From Dipylidium caninum (taxonomy: Eukaryota; Platyhelminthes; Cestoda; Cyclophyllidea; Dipylidiidae), in contig QEYB01000266.1 in NCBI GenBank assembly GCA_017562135.1, positions 1,054,001-1,118,000 of the forward strand: 64,000 bases of DNA. Reading direction: 5' to 3'. Below the pieces are notes generated by a model. It ran no database searches and was not told the origin of the DNA. It saw nothing but the letters and a program-made list of their open reading frames with translations. Position 1 is the first letter of the stretch, and each line of letters begins with the position of its first letter. A program made the translations under genes and the position numbers. Below, one piece after another: positions 38,901 to 50,700 of this stretch.

Positions 38901-41028
38901 GGTCAAGACAAAGGGTAGAAAAAATAAGCGGTTCCTAAAAAGTGCAAATCACAAACAAACTGTCTAATTAGTGATAATCAAGGAGTCGAAGCGAATTCGA
39001 TCTCCCAAGTTGGTAATGTAGTTACATCACACTTTGTTCACATCTGATATACTCAAGTAATAAGACTACACCAACGAGAGTTGACAAAAAAAACTAGTTT
39101 GCAAGAAAACAACCAGGCGACTCTAAGACGTGGATACCAAAAAATAAAATAGAAAAATGGAACGCAGCAGGGTGATTCAACGACTAGTTACGAGGCTATT
39201 GTGAGATGGCGTGAAATTTTTTCCTAAAACAACGATTCTGCGGAAACAAAGTCCAAGAGATTAATCATTACGAAGGATCTAAGAGCTAAGAATTGCTCTT
39301 TTAACTCAAACCATCAGAAATCGGCAGATGTAATACTCTTAAAATAATAAGATGGTTTTCAAATGAAGAATAAAATGAAAGTGACCGACCTTGTAGTCTT
39401 TGATCAGATCTTTCAGTCGCTGGTTCACCTGTTCGATTCGATCCTCAAAGGAAGCGGTCTGCTGTTCAAAGAGGGTCTTTTCCATACGGGCACGAGTCTT
39501 TGCCTCTTCCAACGCTTTTTTCACCTTGTGGAGCTCTGCGGCAGTTTTGATCAACTGTTTTTTTACCGACTGTGTGGTGGAATTGAAATGAGGGGACGAT
39601 CATGCGATTTCATGAAGCACAAATAGGATCCGCGCAAAGTTCCCGCTTCGCTCTCACTGCAAACTAGGGTACCCTAAAAGCCTTCTATGCTCAAAAACAA
39701 GACGACCAAAGCTGAGATTTACGTTTATTTAATAAAATAATTCAGTAAATAACTTGAAAGACTGGTGGCAGAATCATATAGGCATAGGGAAACGATAAGA
39801 ATATATTTTATTCATTTCCATTTCATCTAAGTCCACTTATTGAAATAATCGTGTATATGACTAGTGTTCTACTGAACAAGGGGCTAAATATGGGGCAGAG
39901 ATCACAAAAGTAAATACGGTACGGGCATAATCCCTAACTTGCTCAAAATATTTTCCAGTTTAGGCACTTATACGATAGCAACAAAAATAATTGATAATCT
40001 GTTAACTATGTCTCAAAATCCATCCCCACATGGCCACTCAAGATACTAGATATGATGCCACACAGAAAACCTTTTTAATTTATTAGAGTTCTCCCCTTAA
40101 AACTATCAGAGCCAGTCTTTTTTACATCAAAAATCTATAAGTCTTCTTAAAATGTGCAAGCAACCCTAAGTGGAAACATGGACTAAGTCCATAAATAAAT
40201 AGAGTAAATTAATTGTAAGTCATTATTCAGTCGGGTTTCACCGAAGTTTTCAATGCCTAATAAGTACTAAGGTCGATCAAGTAAGGAGTGAGGATCATTG
40301 AATAGTCCACTATGCGATTAGTAATTTAAATAACAGACATTTGCTACCATTTGTAAATGGAATATATAGTTCACCATGTCTAGATTGTATCTATCTAAGC
40401 TTAAAACACCGCATAAAATGTTCCCGAAAAAAGGAGACTCTCAACAGGATGCATTTCAATGCGGTGGCTCACAGAAATGTAAAATTCTAATCAGCAACTT
40501 TAGTAAAACCGAAGATAAATGTTAAAAAATAGTCATAACTTACCATGTTTTTTATTGTAAGTTTATCGAACTTCGCCTTCCACAGTCTACAGCCCTTATG
40601 AGTGGAATTAACCGAGTCCACGTCACCATGCGGCAACTCAACCTCTGTTCCCTCTGTTTCAGACTCGGAGGGTAAGAATGAATCCAATGACAAAGACTGT
40701 AGCGCTGTTGCTGCGGGGCGTTCATCAGGTGGGGGAGAGGAAGAAGAGGGAGGGACCGACTTGAGCCGAAGTGGGGGAGTGGGAGGTCGATGGGATGCTC
40801 CCGTCTCCGTGTCGGAACCAACCGAAGACGAGGTTGTGGAATCGGATGCTGCTAGCAAAGGAGAATATTTAGATTAAAAATAGGGCTATAAAATAATGAC
40901 ACATGGTTGATAAAAAGGTAAATACTATTTGTTCAGCATCATCAAGAAGTAAAGATTAATGAAAGTACATTAAACGATGACAAAACGGACAACACCTTAC
41001 GTGACTCCGGAGAATTGGGTGATATCAT
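32948..41028 (-). CDS. Rabaptin-like Rab effector with C-terminal FYVE zinc finger
   Basis: Seven coding exons: 41028-41001, 40851-40544, 39554-39390, 36058-35841, 35639-35396, 34261-34115 and 33274-32948. They sum to exactly 479 codons (478 residues) with all junction phases matching. The acceptor at 41037-41038 gives a 5' exon whose ATG opens the frame at MISPNSPES. A Ser/Pro-rich N-terminus is followed by long coiled coils (about residues 100-370), including LPSGKVELEHYALQIREELL, which matches the rabaptin block before its last coiled coil. TSEKVSLDFVHLSQHLQ and IQLERQRE match the rabaptin end. The C-terminal exon carries a FYVE finger with four Cys pairs (CAGC, CRHC, CPAC, CDMC) and an N-terminal WQDPED. 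Rabaptins bind Rab5/Rab4 and act in endosome fusion; FYVE fingers bind PI3P. Vertebrate RABEP1, as I recall it, is longer and lacks the FYVE finger. A RUFY-type protein is the alternative. Confidence 0.8.
38303..38350. other. Two adjacent hairpins within a rabaptin-like intron
   Basis: CAAAGTTTGCCAC (38321-38333) and its exact reverse complement (38338-38350) form a perfect 13-bp stem with a GGAT loop. Just upstream GGTTCC (38303-38308) pairs with GGAACC (38316-38321) around a 7-base loop. Both lie in the 3.3-kb intron between 36059 and 39389. No known RNA family is evident. Confidence 0.7.
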
Positions 41029-41036
41029 TCTGAAGT

Positions 41037-44000
41037 CTACAACAGAAGGACATGACAGATAAGAATTTCCTCCAGATTATAAAAGAGAAGTAAATTTTAG
41101 CGATAAAAGAAAATTCATCGTATTATGGGAACAATTGTTAGGGATTGCACACAAAATAATGATGAAGGGATAAAGGGAGAATGACTGCACACGTAATTCA
41201 CGTTAAAAAAATAGTTTATGTGAACACCTAGTTCAAAGTAGGATGCAACGCACACAAGTCGTAAATGTATTTAAAGTACTCAATAAATTAAGAGGATTAA
41301 GACTGTATGGGGGTCCATTTCCGATACGTTTATTTGCTTTTAAATAAATGAAGCAGAAAGATACCCATGCAAATAACCACTTGAAAATAAGCTCGGCATT
41401 CAACCAGCACACACTGTTCATGAACAAAAGATCCGCGTAAAATAGGCTTCATTATGAACTCGGGGATGAGGATTAAAATCATAGACTTAGTGAACCTCCT
41501 CAAATGCCACATACGGAGGACACCATATCCGCTCAAATACGGTAGAAACACGGTGAAAAATCAAATGACAAAGGTAGTAGTAGTCATACACAAGATCAAC
41601 TTATACAATTAATTTCGGTGCTACATTTGTTGAATTCATTTGCCTTTCGTGATAATTAAAAGGTCAATAACAAAGCGTAAAAAAGTAAATGAACCCATGT
41701 TTTACCCACGAAAAATTGGGAGTTGGCTATTTTCTTCAAAAAGACTATCTTTTCATTTTACAAATAAAGGGAACTATAAATGGTTAAGAATTGTTATTTA
41801 AGATACATTTCATACATTTAATGAGCAGACGTAGTAGCCAACTAAATCAGATAACTAAAGAACGTAGAGGAGAAATTTTAGCCAAATATGGACTACCACT
41901 TATATTATTCAAGCTGTAAGCAATAAAAAGCAAACGGTAGAGCGAAATACTCAGAGAACAAGAATGGATTGCCGAATCGTACAATTATAACATTGGAGGA
42001 AATATTAGTATGTTATACATTTCTCAACTTATAATAAGCCCATTAGATACCAGCGCGAAAAGGAGATTAACATTGTACGTAACACAATAAATTAACAATG
42101 AATAGGCCTAGGGAAGGCGGCCCATTTCCCCTCCGAACAGGAAACCTCCATCCGTATTGTAACCAGTTTCACGAAAATCGGTAACACTATAAGTGTCCGG
42201 AAGGAATATGACTTGCGTCTGCGGGTATTTCTAGGGCTCCACTATTTATGCATTCAGGATAAGAGTCAAGATTTGGGGCTATAACATTTCAGGTTTAAAC
42301 GAACAATTGCCAGAAAATCGGACGTCGGAGAAGAGCACATTACATTTTCTTACTAGAAATTTTGATCGATTTCCTTATTACATTGTAATATCCGCTGACA
42401 TTCTTGGATGAAATTTTAATGTTGTCACTTATACTTTCAAAAGAATAAGTGCATGAAAATGGATTAACTATCTTAAGCTCAATTTTATTTAACTAAAACA
42501 TGCCCATGAGAGAGAACAAACTTTCTAAATGTAACGTCGCATTGACAGTCATGGGTTCATAAACACAAAACCAGATTTTGTGTTAAAGCATTGAAAATGA
42601 ATTCAGAACATTCCAAAGCATTGCATCACTCCTGTTAGGAATGTGATTAAAGGTGAGAGCAAGAAGCTAAAAGTTGATCCCCCGGAAATAAACTTTTAGT
42701 CAATCGTACAGTATTTTAGGAAGCATTTTAAACGTTTTGTCGGTACGGTGAGTACCACGACTTAATTAAGCTTTAGCAAATCGTATTGGTAGTCTTTCTG
42801 GAAATACAGACTTGAAATAAAAACAGATCGTAATTAATCAAATGCTGGTTAATCACCAGCGATAAGAATGGACATAATGTATTTTGACGACCGAACACCA
42901 GTTTCGGAATCGAAGATTATTGGATCTTACACAAAGTGCTTGGATTGGCGCCTGCAGCTTAACGATTTTTTCCGGTGGGTCTAAGTTTTCTAAAAAATGA
43001 TCCCCCTTTACTATGAAATATGCAAGGCGCTGATTGAAATTAAAGCGACTCAGATCTTTGGCAATGGCTCAATGGAACCGCGTTTGTGATTTCAGAAACA
43101 GCTCTTGAAACTTTCAATATTAATTCCGATGTAGCCCATATGTTTGAAAAGATAGCGGCTAGTTCATTAATAGGAAAATGTGGCTCCGTGGGCTTAAATA
43201 CACGGTGCTGTTAAAGCAAATCTTTCAGCTGTTTAGCGAGAAAATGTAGTGTAACCTTAGCCATACCTTGTTTTTTATTTGGTGTCTAAACGAAATATAA
43301 AGGCGATTTGCTTACTCGTGTCCTGATTAAAATTTAACAAAGTAAGGAGTTTGATGCCGAAATTAAATTCTCACTCATTACATTTAGCCCCGATTTTATT
43401 TTATAATGCAAAAAAACCGATGGGCTCTGTTTAGCAATATTTGATGCAATGTTTAAGTCAGTACGGCCACACGCAGCTCTGCTAGTTCTGGTCGTGGCGT
43501 GGGGTGAGGCAACTGTGATGTAGGGTATATTTCTGCGCACATGCAGTGACCATTTGCTAGATAGTATCTGATTCATTTCTCACGTCGTACTCTTTATGTA
43601 GGTAACGGGCGTCAGTGGATGGTTGAGGTAAGTGCATGATGAAATCTCTGAGCCATAATTCCTGACCGGTGATGGGTCAATGATAGGTCTGACGTACTTG
43701 TGGCTAACACCACTTTCTTTCCCTAGGTTTTTCGAAAATTTATGTCTTGAATGGATCCGGCACGTGTGATTCTCTTGGTAGTATGCATGCGCTTCCTGTG
43801 CGTTCGTATCTGGCAGTGTTGTTCTCAGCACTGTTTCGCGAGAACGCTATATTATTGTTTGACATCGTTTGTGTTTGCTTCCCAAACACCTGGAAGCTCA
43901 AACAACACTCATCGTCATCGAGCCTCCAGTCTACTTATGCGGTCGGCGTCTCCAGAATCCAGGGGTAGGTGTTATGATGCAACTGTTCCTTTTGATTACC

Positions 44001-46349
44001 TGATTCTGACGCTCAACAGGACTGATGAATGCTATACTACCAGCTTTTTCCTGTTGCAGGTTCTTTACCGCAAGTGTGTCGGGCGTCTCACAATCCATTT
44101 CGATGTCGTGTTTTCAATGATGAGATTTTTTACGCTGGTCAATTGGTTTTCTCTTGGTTGGGGCGCTAGTGGTTCGGCTTACACAAGCGCGTGGGGACTG
44201 TCTAGCGCGGCTGGTTTCTGCTCTACCGGGCTGTGCTTGTCTCGAGCGCTGTCAGTGAATGCCGTTTCGCAGTGTTTTTGGAATGGCGAACGTGCATTCG
44301 CGGCAGCCGCCATCATTTCGGTGAGGCTGGCCGTCTAGCAGGTGTCGTTAGCCCACGAGTCGATTTCGGGTTTGGCCGAGCTGCTTCGTATGTCGACGTC
44401 TGGTCTTTGCACGTTAAGGTGGGGCGCGTGCCTTTAGTTTCTCGGCTGGGTTAAGGTGGCTCGTGGGTCCCGCATTTCAACTTTACGAGGCACTTCCGGC
44501 CGTCCATCTTGCTCTGAACTCTACGGCGCGCTCGGCCAGGTGGAGGTGGTGGAGTCTACCATCGGATAGGAGCGGGGTGCTTCACTGGGCGGTCTCTTCG
44601 TTGACTTCGCCACCAATCCCGTGTTAGGTCCTGGGGAGAGTTGGTGCCACCGAAGGCTGGCGGGCACACCGCTTTTGGCGAGCTCATGTCGTGCGACGCA
44701 CGTCGGCCGGCGAACAAGGAATGGTGCATGTCGGCCAGGGCAATTTAAGACTACCAAGTGCGGCAATCTGGCAACGCGATTGATTGACACGCCCACATGG
44801 ATGCCGTCCGCTTTCGTTGTGAAATGCTCATTGCTCGACGGGCCTGGCAACCGGGGTATAGTCCATTTGGGCTCAATGCGTCCTTGGCACCGTAGACTAA
44901 TGTGCTTCCGCAGTCCACACCGGTGTCAGAGTACAGTGCGCGCACTGGCCTGTGGGAAGTCAGTTAGGCTTGTGACAGACGGGGGACGAGGTAAGGAAAC
45001 GGCGTAAAAGGGTGTCGTAAAATAGCGGTTGGAACACTCGGAATACCTTTCAATTTATTTGGCACCAGCGGGCAGACCCACGACAGTCACTGCAGTGGGT
45101 AAGCGGCGTAGAGCCCTAATTAGACCCTTGAAGATGCACCCATTAGAACGAGTCACTAGCTGCAATTCAGGTTAATTGTTTACGCCATTTTCTAGGTTAT
45201 GGACTCTTAAATCCAACCGTTTAAGACGGATTTGCCTGGTGGATGTACAAGGCACGGTGTTGTCTTGCAAGCGCATAGGTTTCTCCAAATATTGGACGTG
45301 CACGATAGCCATTCATGAAGCACGCTTGTTTGAGGGTGCAATGAGCTTACAGCGGGAACGAATGCAGATGAAAGTTCACGCAAACTTGGGCTGATCATCA
45401 CTTGTTTGTGCAAGTGAACGGTCATCGTTCGACCTTAGGAACAAATGTAAAAGTATAAACGTGTCCCAGAGAGAACACGTAAACAAGTTTATTGCCAACC
45501 AGACCGAGACCTTCCGAAATTCTTCTCGGAGAATTGAGGAGGTAAACGAAATTCCTCATCTTACACCTAGTAAATTCGTGCCACGGATTTACCAAATGAA
45601 GTGGTTGGTTTGGCACTACGACACGACCATATTTAGAGTCTTGCATTAACGAGCAGTGAATAAGCGGCGAATGTTTTCACATAAACACGCGATTTACTGC
45701 GAATCAAAGTGAACATATAGTTGCCGAAAAACGCTGTCACATTACGCGAGACTTCAGGAGTTGTGCGTCTGTAGGCGCAGAAGAGACTGAAAAGTTGACT
45801 CGCGCATGGAAGCGACCTACTCATTCTTGTACTGCACGTGTCAGAACAAAGTAGCGCAAGCGATAAATCAACTCCACCTCTGCTATCAAAGCCACGCCAC
45901 ATGACGCAACGAGGACACGCAGGCACCCAGCCTGAGGTGACAGGGAAAGAGAGGAGACTCAACACATTCACAGACTCAAACCACCGACTAAAAGCATACT
46001 ATTAACAAAATGGGAGGATGTAGCCAAACTATGGAGGAGCACTTTATTGTTCAAAATCCATTAACGGCTACACACCGCATTGCCCGCACACAAGCCCGGC
46101 CAATTTGATACCTCGCGAATTAACACGAACAAGTGCGGTCCCTTCACTTTAGGCGGCGAAGCGCTGGCATCATATTCACGCAAGGACTAGTCTAGCGGAT
46201 CAAGTTACCCGTGCAAACACCGTAACAACGGGGATTAGTGGGATGATTTAAATTAACGCAAGGCAAGAGAAGGATTGGAAACACGTAATGAAAAGGCATG
46301 ACGTAAATGACCATAACCATGTTTATTTAAAATGAATACATTAAACGTC
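41037..46349. other. Intergenic region, AT-rich with a GC-rich island
   Basis: 41.0-43.6 kb is AT-rich without plausible exons and should include the rabaptin-like promoter and 5' untranslated exons. 43.7-45.0 kb turns GC- and CpG-rich and contains open frames (for example 43751-44338 plus, 195 codons), but the translations are Cys/Ser/Phe-rich and match nothing I know. 45.0-46.3 kb shows nothing I can support. Confidence 0.4.
46322..46327 (-). terminator. Polyadenylation signal of the thioredoxin gene
   Basis: AATAAA on the minus strand, 22 bases past the thioredoxin stop codon, a normal position for a poly(A) signal. Confidence 0.7.
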
Positions 46350-46932
46350 TCAACAAAGTTTTTGAAGAGCTTGTTCGATAGAGTAAATGTCGGAACCTGT
46401 AACACGACCAAATACAGCCTCATTTTTAAACACGACCACCGTTGGCAGGCGGAAACTTCGTAAATTTCCGCTACTTCCTAAAATAGGATTGAGTTATATG
46501 CATTGAGATTTTTTACCTGATTCTTATCGATGTCAATCTTAACAAAAGTAACATTGGTATATTTTTTGGCCAGCTCGTGTAGTTTCGGGGCAAGTATTTT
46601 GCAAGGACCGCACCATGTTGCGTAAAAGTCACATGCCACGATGCTTTCCCGTTTGACCGCAGCATCGAGGTCCTGAAACACAAAAAGGCATACCTCATGA
46701 AAAAAAAGGTTTTCGAAAATGACGAGCAGAGAAAAAGCCATTACTTCCAGCCAATAACAAGATAATTAAAGGCAGCAACAGCGACTTCTGTTTTAGACTA
46801 ACAGTAATAGCCTGGAGAATTTAAGCGAAAATCACGAGAAACGCCAGCATGTTAGACATGCAACGCGTAACGTTGGAGAGTTCGGCTACTTACACTGCCA
46901 CTTATCTCCTTGACTAGTTCAGCGCAGTCCAT
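46350..46932 (-). CDS. Thioredoxin, with a one-base frame break in exon 3
   Basis: Three coding exons: 46932-46894, 46672-46517 and 46477-46350, giving 107 residues once frame is kept. Introns are 221 and 39 bases with GT-AG ends. It is a cytosolic-type thioredoxin, a disulfide reductase that recycles through thioredoxin reductase. The active site WCGPC sits in DFYATWCGPCKIL (residues 28-40). FVKIDIDKNQ precedes the third exon, which starts EVAEIYEVSA as expected. The frame then fails: residues after EVSA continue as PTVVVFKNE only in the next frame, so one base is missing next to the CC at 46448-46449. The exon has 128 bases where 129 would be needed. The rest, including the cis-Pro and the end at QKLC, is intact. 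No signal or transit peptide is visible. The gene follows SMC2 on the same strand. Confidence 0.92.
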
Positions 46933-47731
46933 CCGAAGACAGTCGATGGCGGAATAATTTAAATTGCGACACAGCAGTTAGCTTCGAACACCTCAAGGTC
47001 TAATTACTATTTACTAACAAAGATCCTCGACCATAGATGGTAGAATTTTGCCCTCACTTCAAGTTACTTTTGCTCTACTATATACTTCTCGATAATCTTT
47101 CGTATATCTTAGCATTGTTGCTGTTTTAATGTTAATCAAAAATCATACCCTTATTAGACGAAAAGCACTATTGTTAAATGACAGCAATTCAAAGACACGT
47201 CTTCTAAGGCATTGTTGTGCCCATTTTTTCACAGTGCACACGCCGAGCGATGTCAGAACTGAGGTTCCTCAAGTTCACTTTCTCGCGACGCATGTCTGAA
47301 CGCATCCCACTCAAGACGTGCCTCGCACATTCAACGCCCAAAAAAGAAATCTGTGCCCACAACCCATCAACTCACCCCACACGCCAACGGGTCACTTGTA
47401 GCAGCCTCACATCCTAATACTATGATTTCCACGTCTCAAGCCCAACGAATAGCTTATCGGAACGGAGCACACACACATTTACTAATAATAATTTAGAAAC
47501 GCAACCCTAATAAGGGGCGGGAGAGACTGCTCCACAAACAACTTTACGAATGTATGAAGAAAAGGAAACGAACGACACTTCCTCCCTCTTAATAGGCAGT
47601 CAAGAAAAACTCCCCATTTCATTCTGCTAGTCGCAAAATAACGATGCACAACGAATTATGGCAGTCAGATGAAAGGCTCTGCGCAAACAGGAACCAAGAT
47701 ATCATGGAAAGAGTGTGGCAGTGGAGGAATA
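46933..47731. other. Intergenic region between SMC2 and thioredoxin
   Basis: About 800 bases between the SMC2 stop and the thioredoxin start, same strand. It must hold the SMC2 3' end and the thioredoxin promoter. I see no canonical AATAAA near the SMC2 stop and no other gene. Confidence 0.5.
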
Positions 47732-50700
47732 CTAAATGGCCAATTTACGGCGGCTACTGATTTGGTGTGGTCGTGCGTCTACACCACCAGCTTTGGCGGA
47801 ACGGGCTGCCATGCCCGCGACGGAGGAGGGAATGGAAGGCGTGTGCCGCGTCACCGTTGAGACACCGTCCACAAACTTTGTCTTGAAAAGGACATTGGCG
47901 TTGTTGAACATCCCATCCTTCAGCGAGACTACTATGAACTAGGAGAAAAGGCGACGAGGTGACACAGGATTGCGGGGAGAGCTGTGTGAGAGTAATCTGA
48001 GGATGGCGCACCTGGGCGTTCTTGAAGTGGTTTTTAATTAATTGGCCTATATTTTGGGTGTGTGAAAGGTCCAAAGCGGCGTCTACTTCGTCCAGAATGT
48101 AGATTGGAGCGGGCTTGAACAGCAGTAAGGCTAGAATCAGCGCCAATGCCACCAGCGACCTGTCAAACAGAAAAGCGCTATAAATGCGTCAAGTGGTATT
48201 ACAAACAACCAAAAAATTACTATTCTCCGTCTGAGGACTGTGTCCACAGTCGCATGGATCGAAGGGGTGAAGGACTCGCAATCGTGGGAACAAATTAGTC
48301 AACACCTTTGTCCGACAGCCAAAAAGGCGCCTTGAAATGTCACAGTCAGCAGAATGGTTTAGTAGGCGACAGGAAGACAAGCACTCGAATGGCAACCATT
48401 CAACGGAGGTGCTAGTAGCAAATAAAACATCGGCCCGAGGGGCGCAGACGTCGACAACACTGAATTATTTCACGTCAAAGACAAATGAGACTTTGTTGAA
48501 TTAAAAGACACTGTGAAGTTTTCCACCACTTTCTGTCTGATAAACGAACTTTTGCAAAAAGTTTGGTTCCACGAGATATTCACGGAAGTTGCACGATAAA
48601 GGAAAAGTCTTTGTCTTCTTTTTTTCTGTTCTAAAAGCCGAGGAGGATGCCGCGGAAGTTGGCGTGAAAGGTGGGGGAAGCTGAAGTGAGGGCATGAGGA
48701 AAGAGAAGGTCCGCGGCCACCGTAACCAGAAGCCCACAGAGAAGAGCTGTCCCTCCCAGAGAAAGACTCTGATTCAAGGCGGAAATACGAAGGTGGAGCG
48801 AATTAATAATTAGAAGGAAAATAGTGGAACGAGAGTAGAGTCCATTTGTATTTTCTCAACTGGACAGTGGTGAAGCAAGTGAGCGAGCGGAAGGAATGTG
48901 GTCCAACAACACGTCATTTAAGGATGATTGAAGGTGTGAGAGATGAAGTTGAGAGGAAAACATGCAGAAAGTAAGTGGTGGGCAGACTTAAGGTGGAGAG
49001 AGGGAGGAGACAAACCTTTGGCCCCCAGAAAGCTCGCTCAGCGACTCCTTCCACGTGTCGCCAAATGCAACTCGGAATTGCAGACCGTCTAGAATGGTTT
49101 GGCCCTCGGGAGGAACTAGTTGGGCGCGTGTGCCGGGGAGGAGGGAGGAGAAGATGTTGTTGAACTCGGCATTCACCTTCTCGTAGGCCGCTCGTAGTAC
49201 CTGTTCTTTGCGGGAGTCCAGATCGTCGATGACCGCCTGGATCTTGCGCTTATCCGCCAGCACTATTTCACGACGCCGCAGAAGGTCGTTGTACTGCTCT
49301 TCCGCGGTGCCCAGCATATTCATCGCGCGCATATTAACGGTGCGACTCAACTTGTCCCGCCTCTCCGTGAGTTGGGCAACGCGGCGACGCGTCTCGCCCA
49401 CATCCCGCCTGACGAAGTCGAAGGCTCCATCGGCCACGCCAAATTGGTGACGCTCCTCCGCGATCCACGCATTCGACTCGAGCATTTTGGTCAACTATTG
49501 CACAAAGAAGACTAGCATCATAGAGGGTGAGTGGAGGGCTGGGCCCAGAGTGAGTGTAGCATAGTATGGCAGAGCGATCGCCTCTCAAATTGCAGTGCGG
49601 AGCCTCGTCTCCCACGCGGAGGAGAGGCGGCCCACAAGTCGGCGGGGGACAGCGTTCCAAGCGAAAGCAATGGGTAAAGTGGAAATGGGAGGGTGACGGT
49701 GACGCTGCAGCTGCAGGTGAGCCTTCGCTGCCATAGGCTGTCGAGCGGATGCCTCATTTGGTCACAGCGGCGAGGCCGAGGTGAACAGTTCCTCGCTGTG
49801 ACAGCACATTTTATTCCCATCGACGGCTCAAAGGAGGCAGATGCCATTCCATAAACCAATGATGGCAAAATCACAATTTACAGATTTGACCTCGTGCGTC
49901 TTAGGCACTGCTATCCGGCGACTTTCCGACTCCCACAGTGCAACTGAAAGGGGAGCTCAGTGCGCCTCGAGCTGGGAGGTCTGCACCACCGTTAGAGCGG
50001 TGACTGCGCAAAAGCGATTGGGGGGTGAGTGGGACAGGGCGAGTCAAGACCCAGAAACCGAGATTTGAGGACGCAAATGACTTCGCAATTCACGAGATTG
50101 CCACGTCGCCGACGCTTCGGCTGCCAGGAGACGCGAGTTCATCAGCTCAGAGGAATGCGCCTCTGACTGGGAGCATGGACCCCCGAGGGGAGGCAGGAGA
50201 TGCCGGTAGAAGACACAAAAAAACTCCCCTATTGGCGTGTTCGGGCCTCTGAAACGGCTCGAGGCAAAGTTGCCGTGGGATGCGCTCCAGTTGCTGTGTT
50301 GCGCAGCAGAAGCGACCCAAAGGCCCCTGCTCCGCCAGCCACCAGAAATTCTAATCGCGTCTGTTGGCGCCCTCTCAATTCAGCAACCTCAGCTAACTTA
50401 CTGATTAGACAATCACAAAAGACTTTGTCTGTAACCTTGTCGACGAGGGCTGCAAGTGGTGCGCCGAACGTGATTCCAAAGCAGACGCCGACGATCACTC
50501 GTGATGAGTGAAAGGCATTTTAACGGGGATGAAGTCAGTCAACCGGGAGGAGATGAGCAAAGAAAAGTCGGAGGCAGGGAAATGAGGAAAGAGAAGAATA
50601 CGCGAAGCTTCCAGAACACCTTTCTGCATCTGCACAATCGGTCTATTAAAACAAGAATGTGCTAAAGTCGGAGATGCGAGTGAGCAGAGGACACTTTGAG

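Noticed and set aside
43751..44338. 195-codon plus-strand open frame
   Set aside because: Cys/Ser/Phe-rich translation without any motif, no splice context and no conserved block.
46350..46477. Thioredoxin as a pseudogene
   Set aside because: Introns, splice sites, active site and poly(A) signal are intact and similar single-base run errors occur in SMC2, so a sequence error is the simpler explanation.
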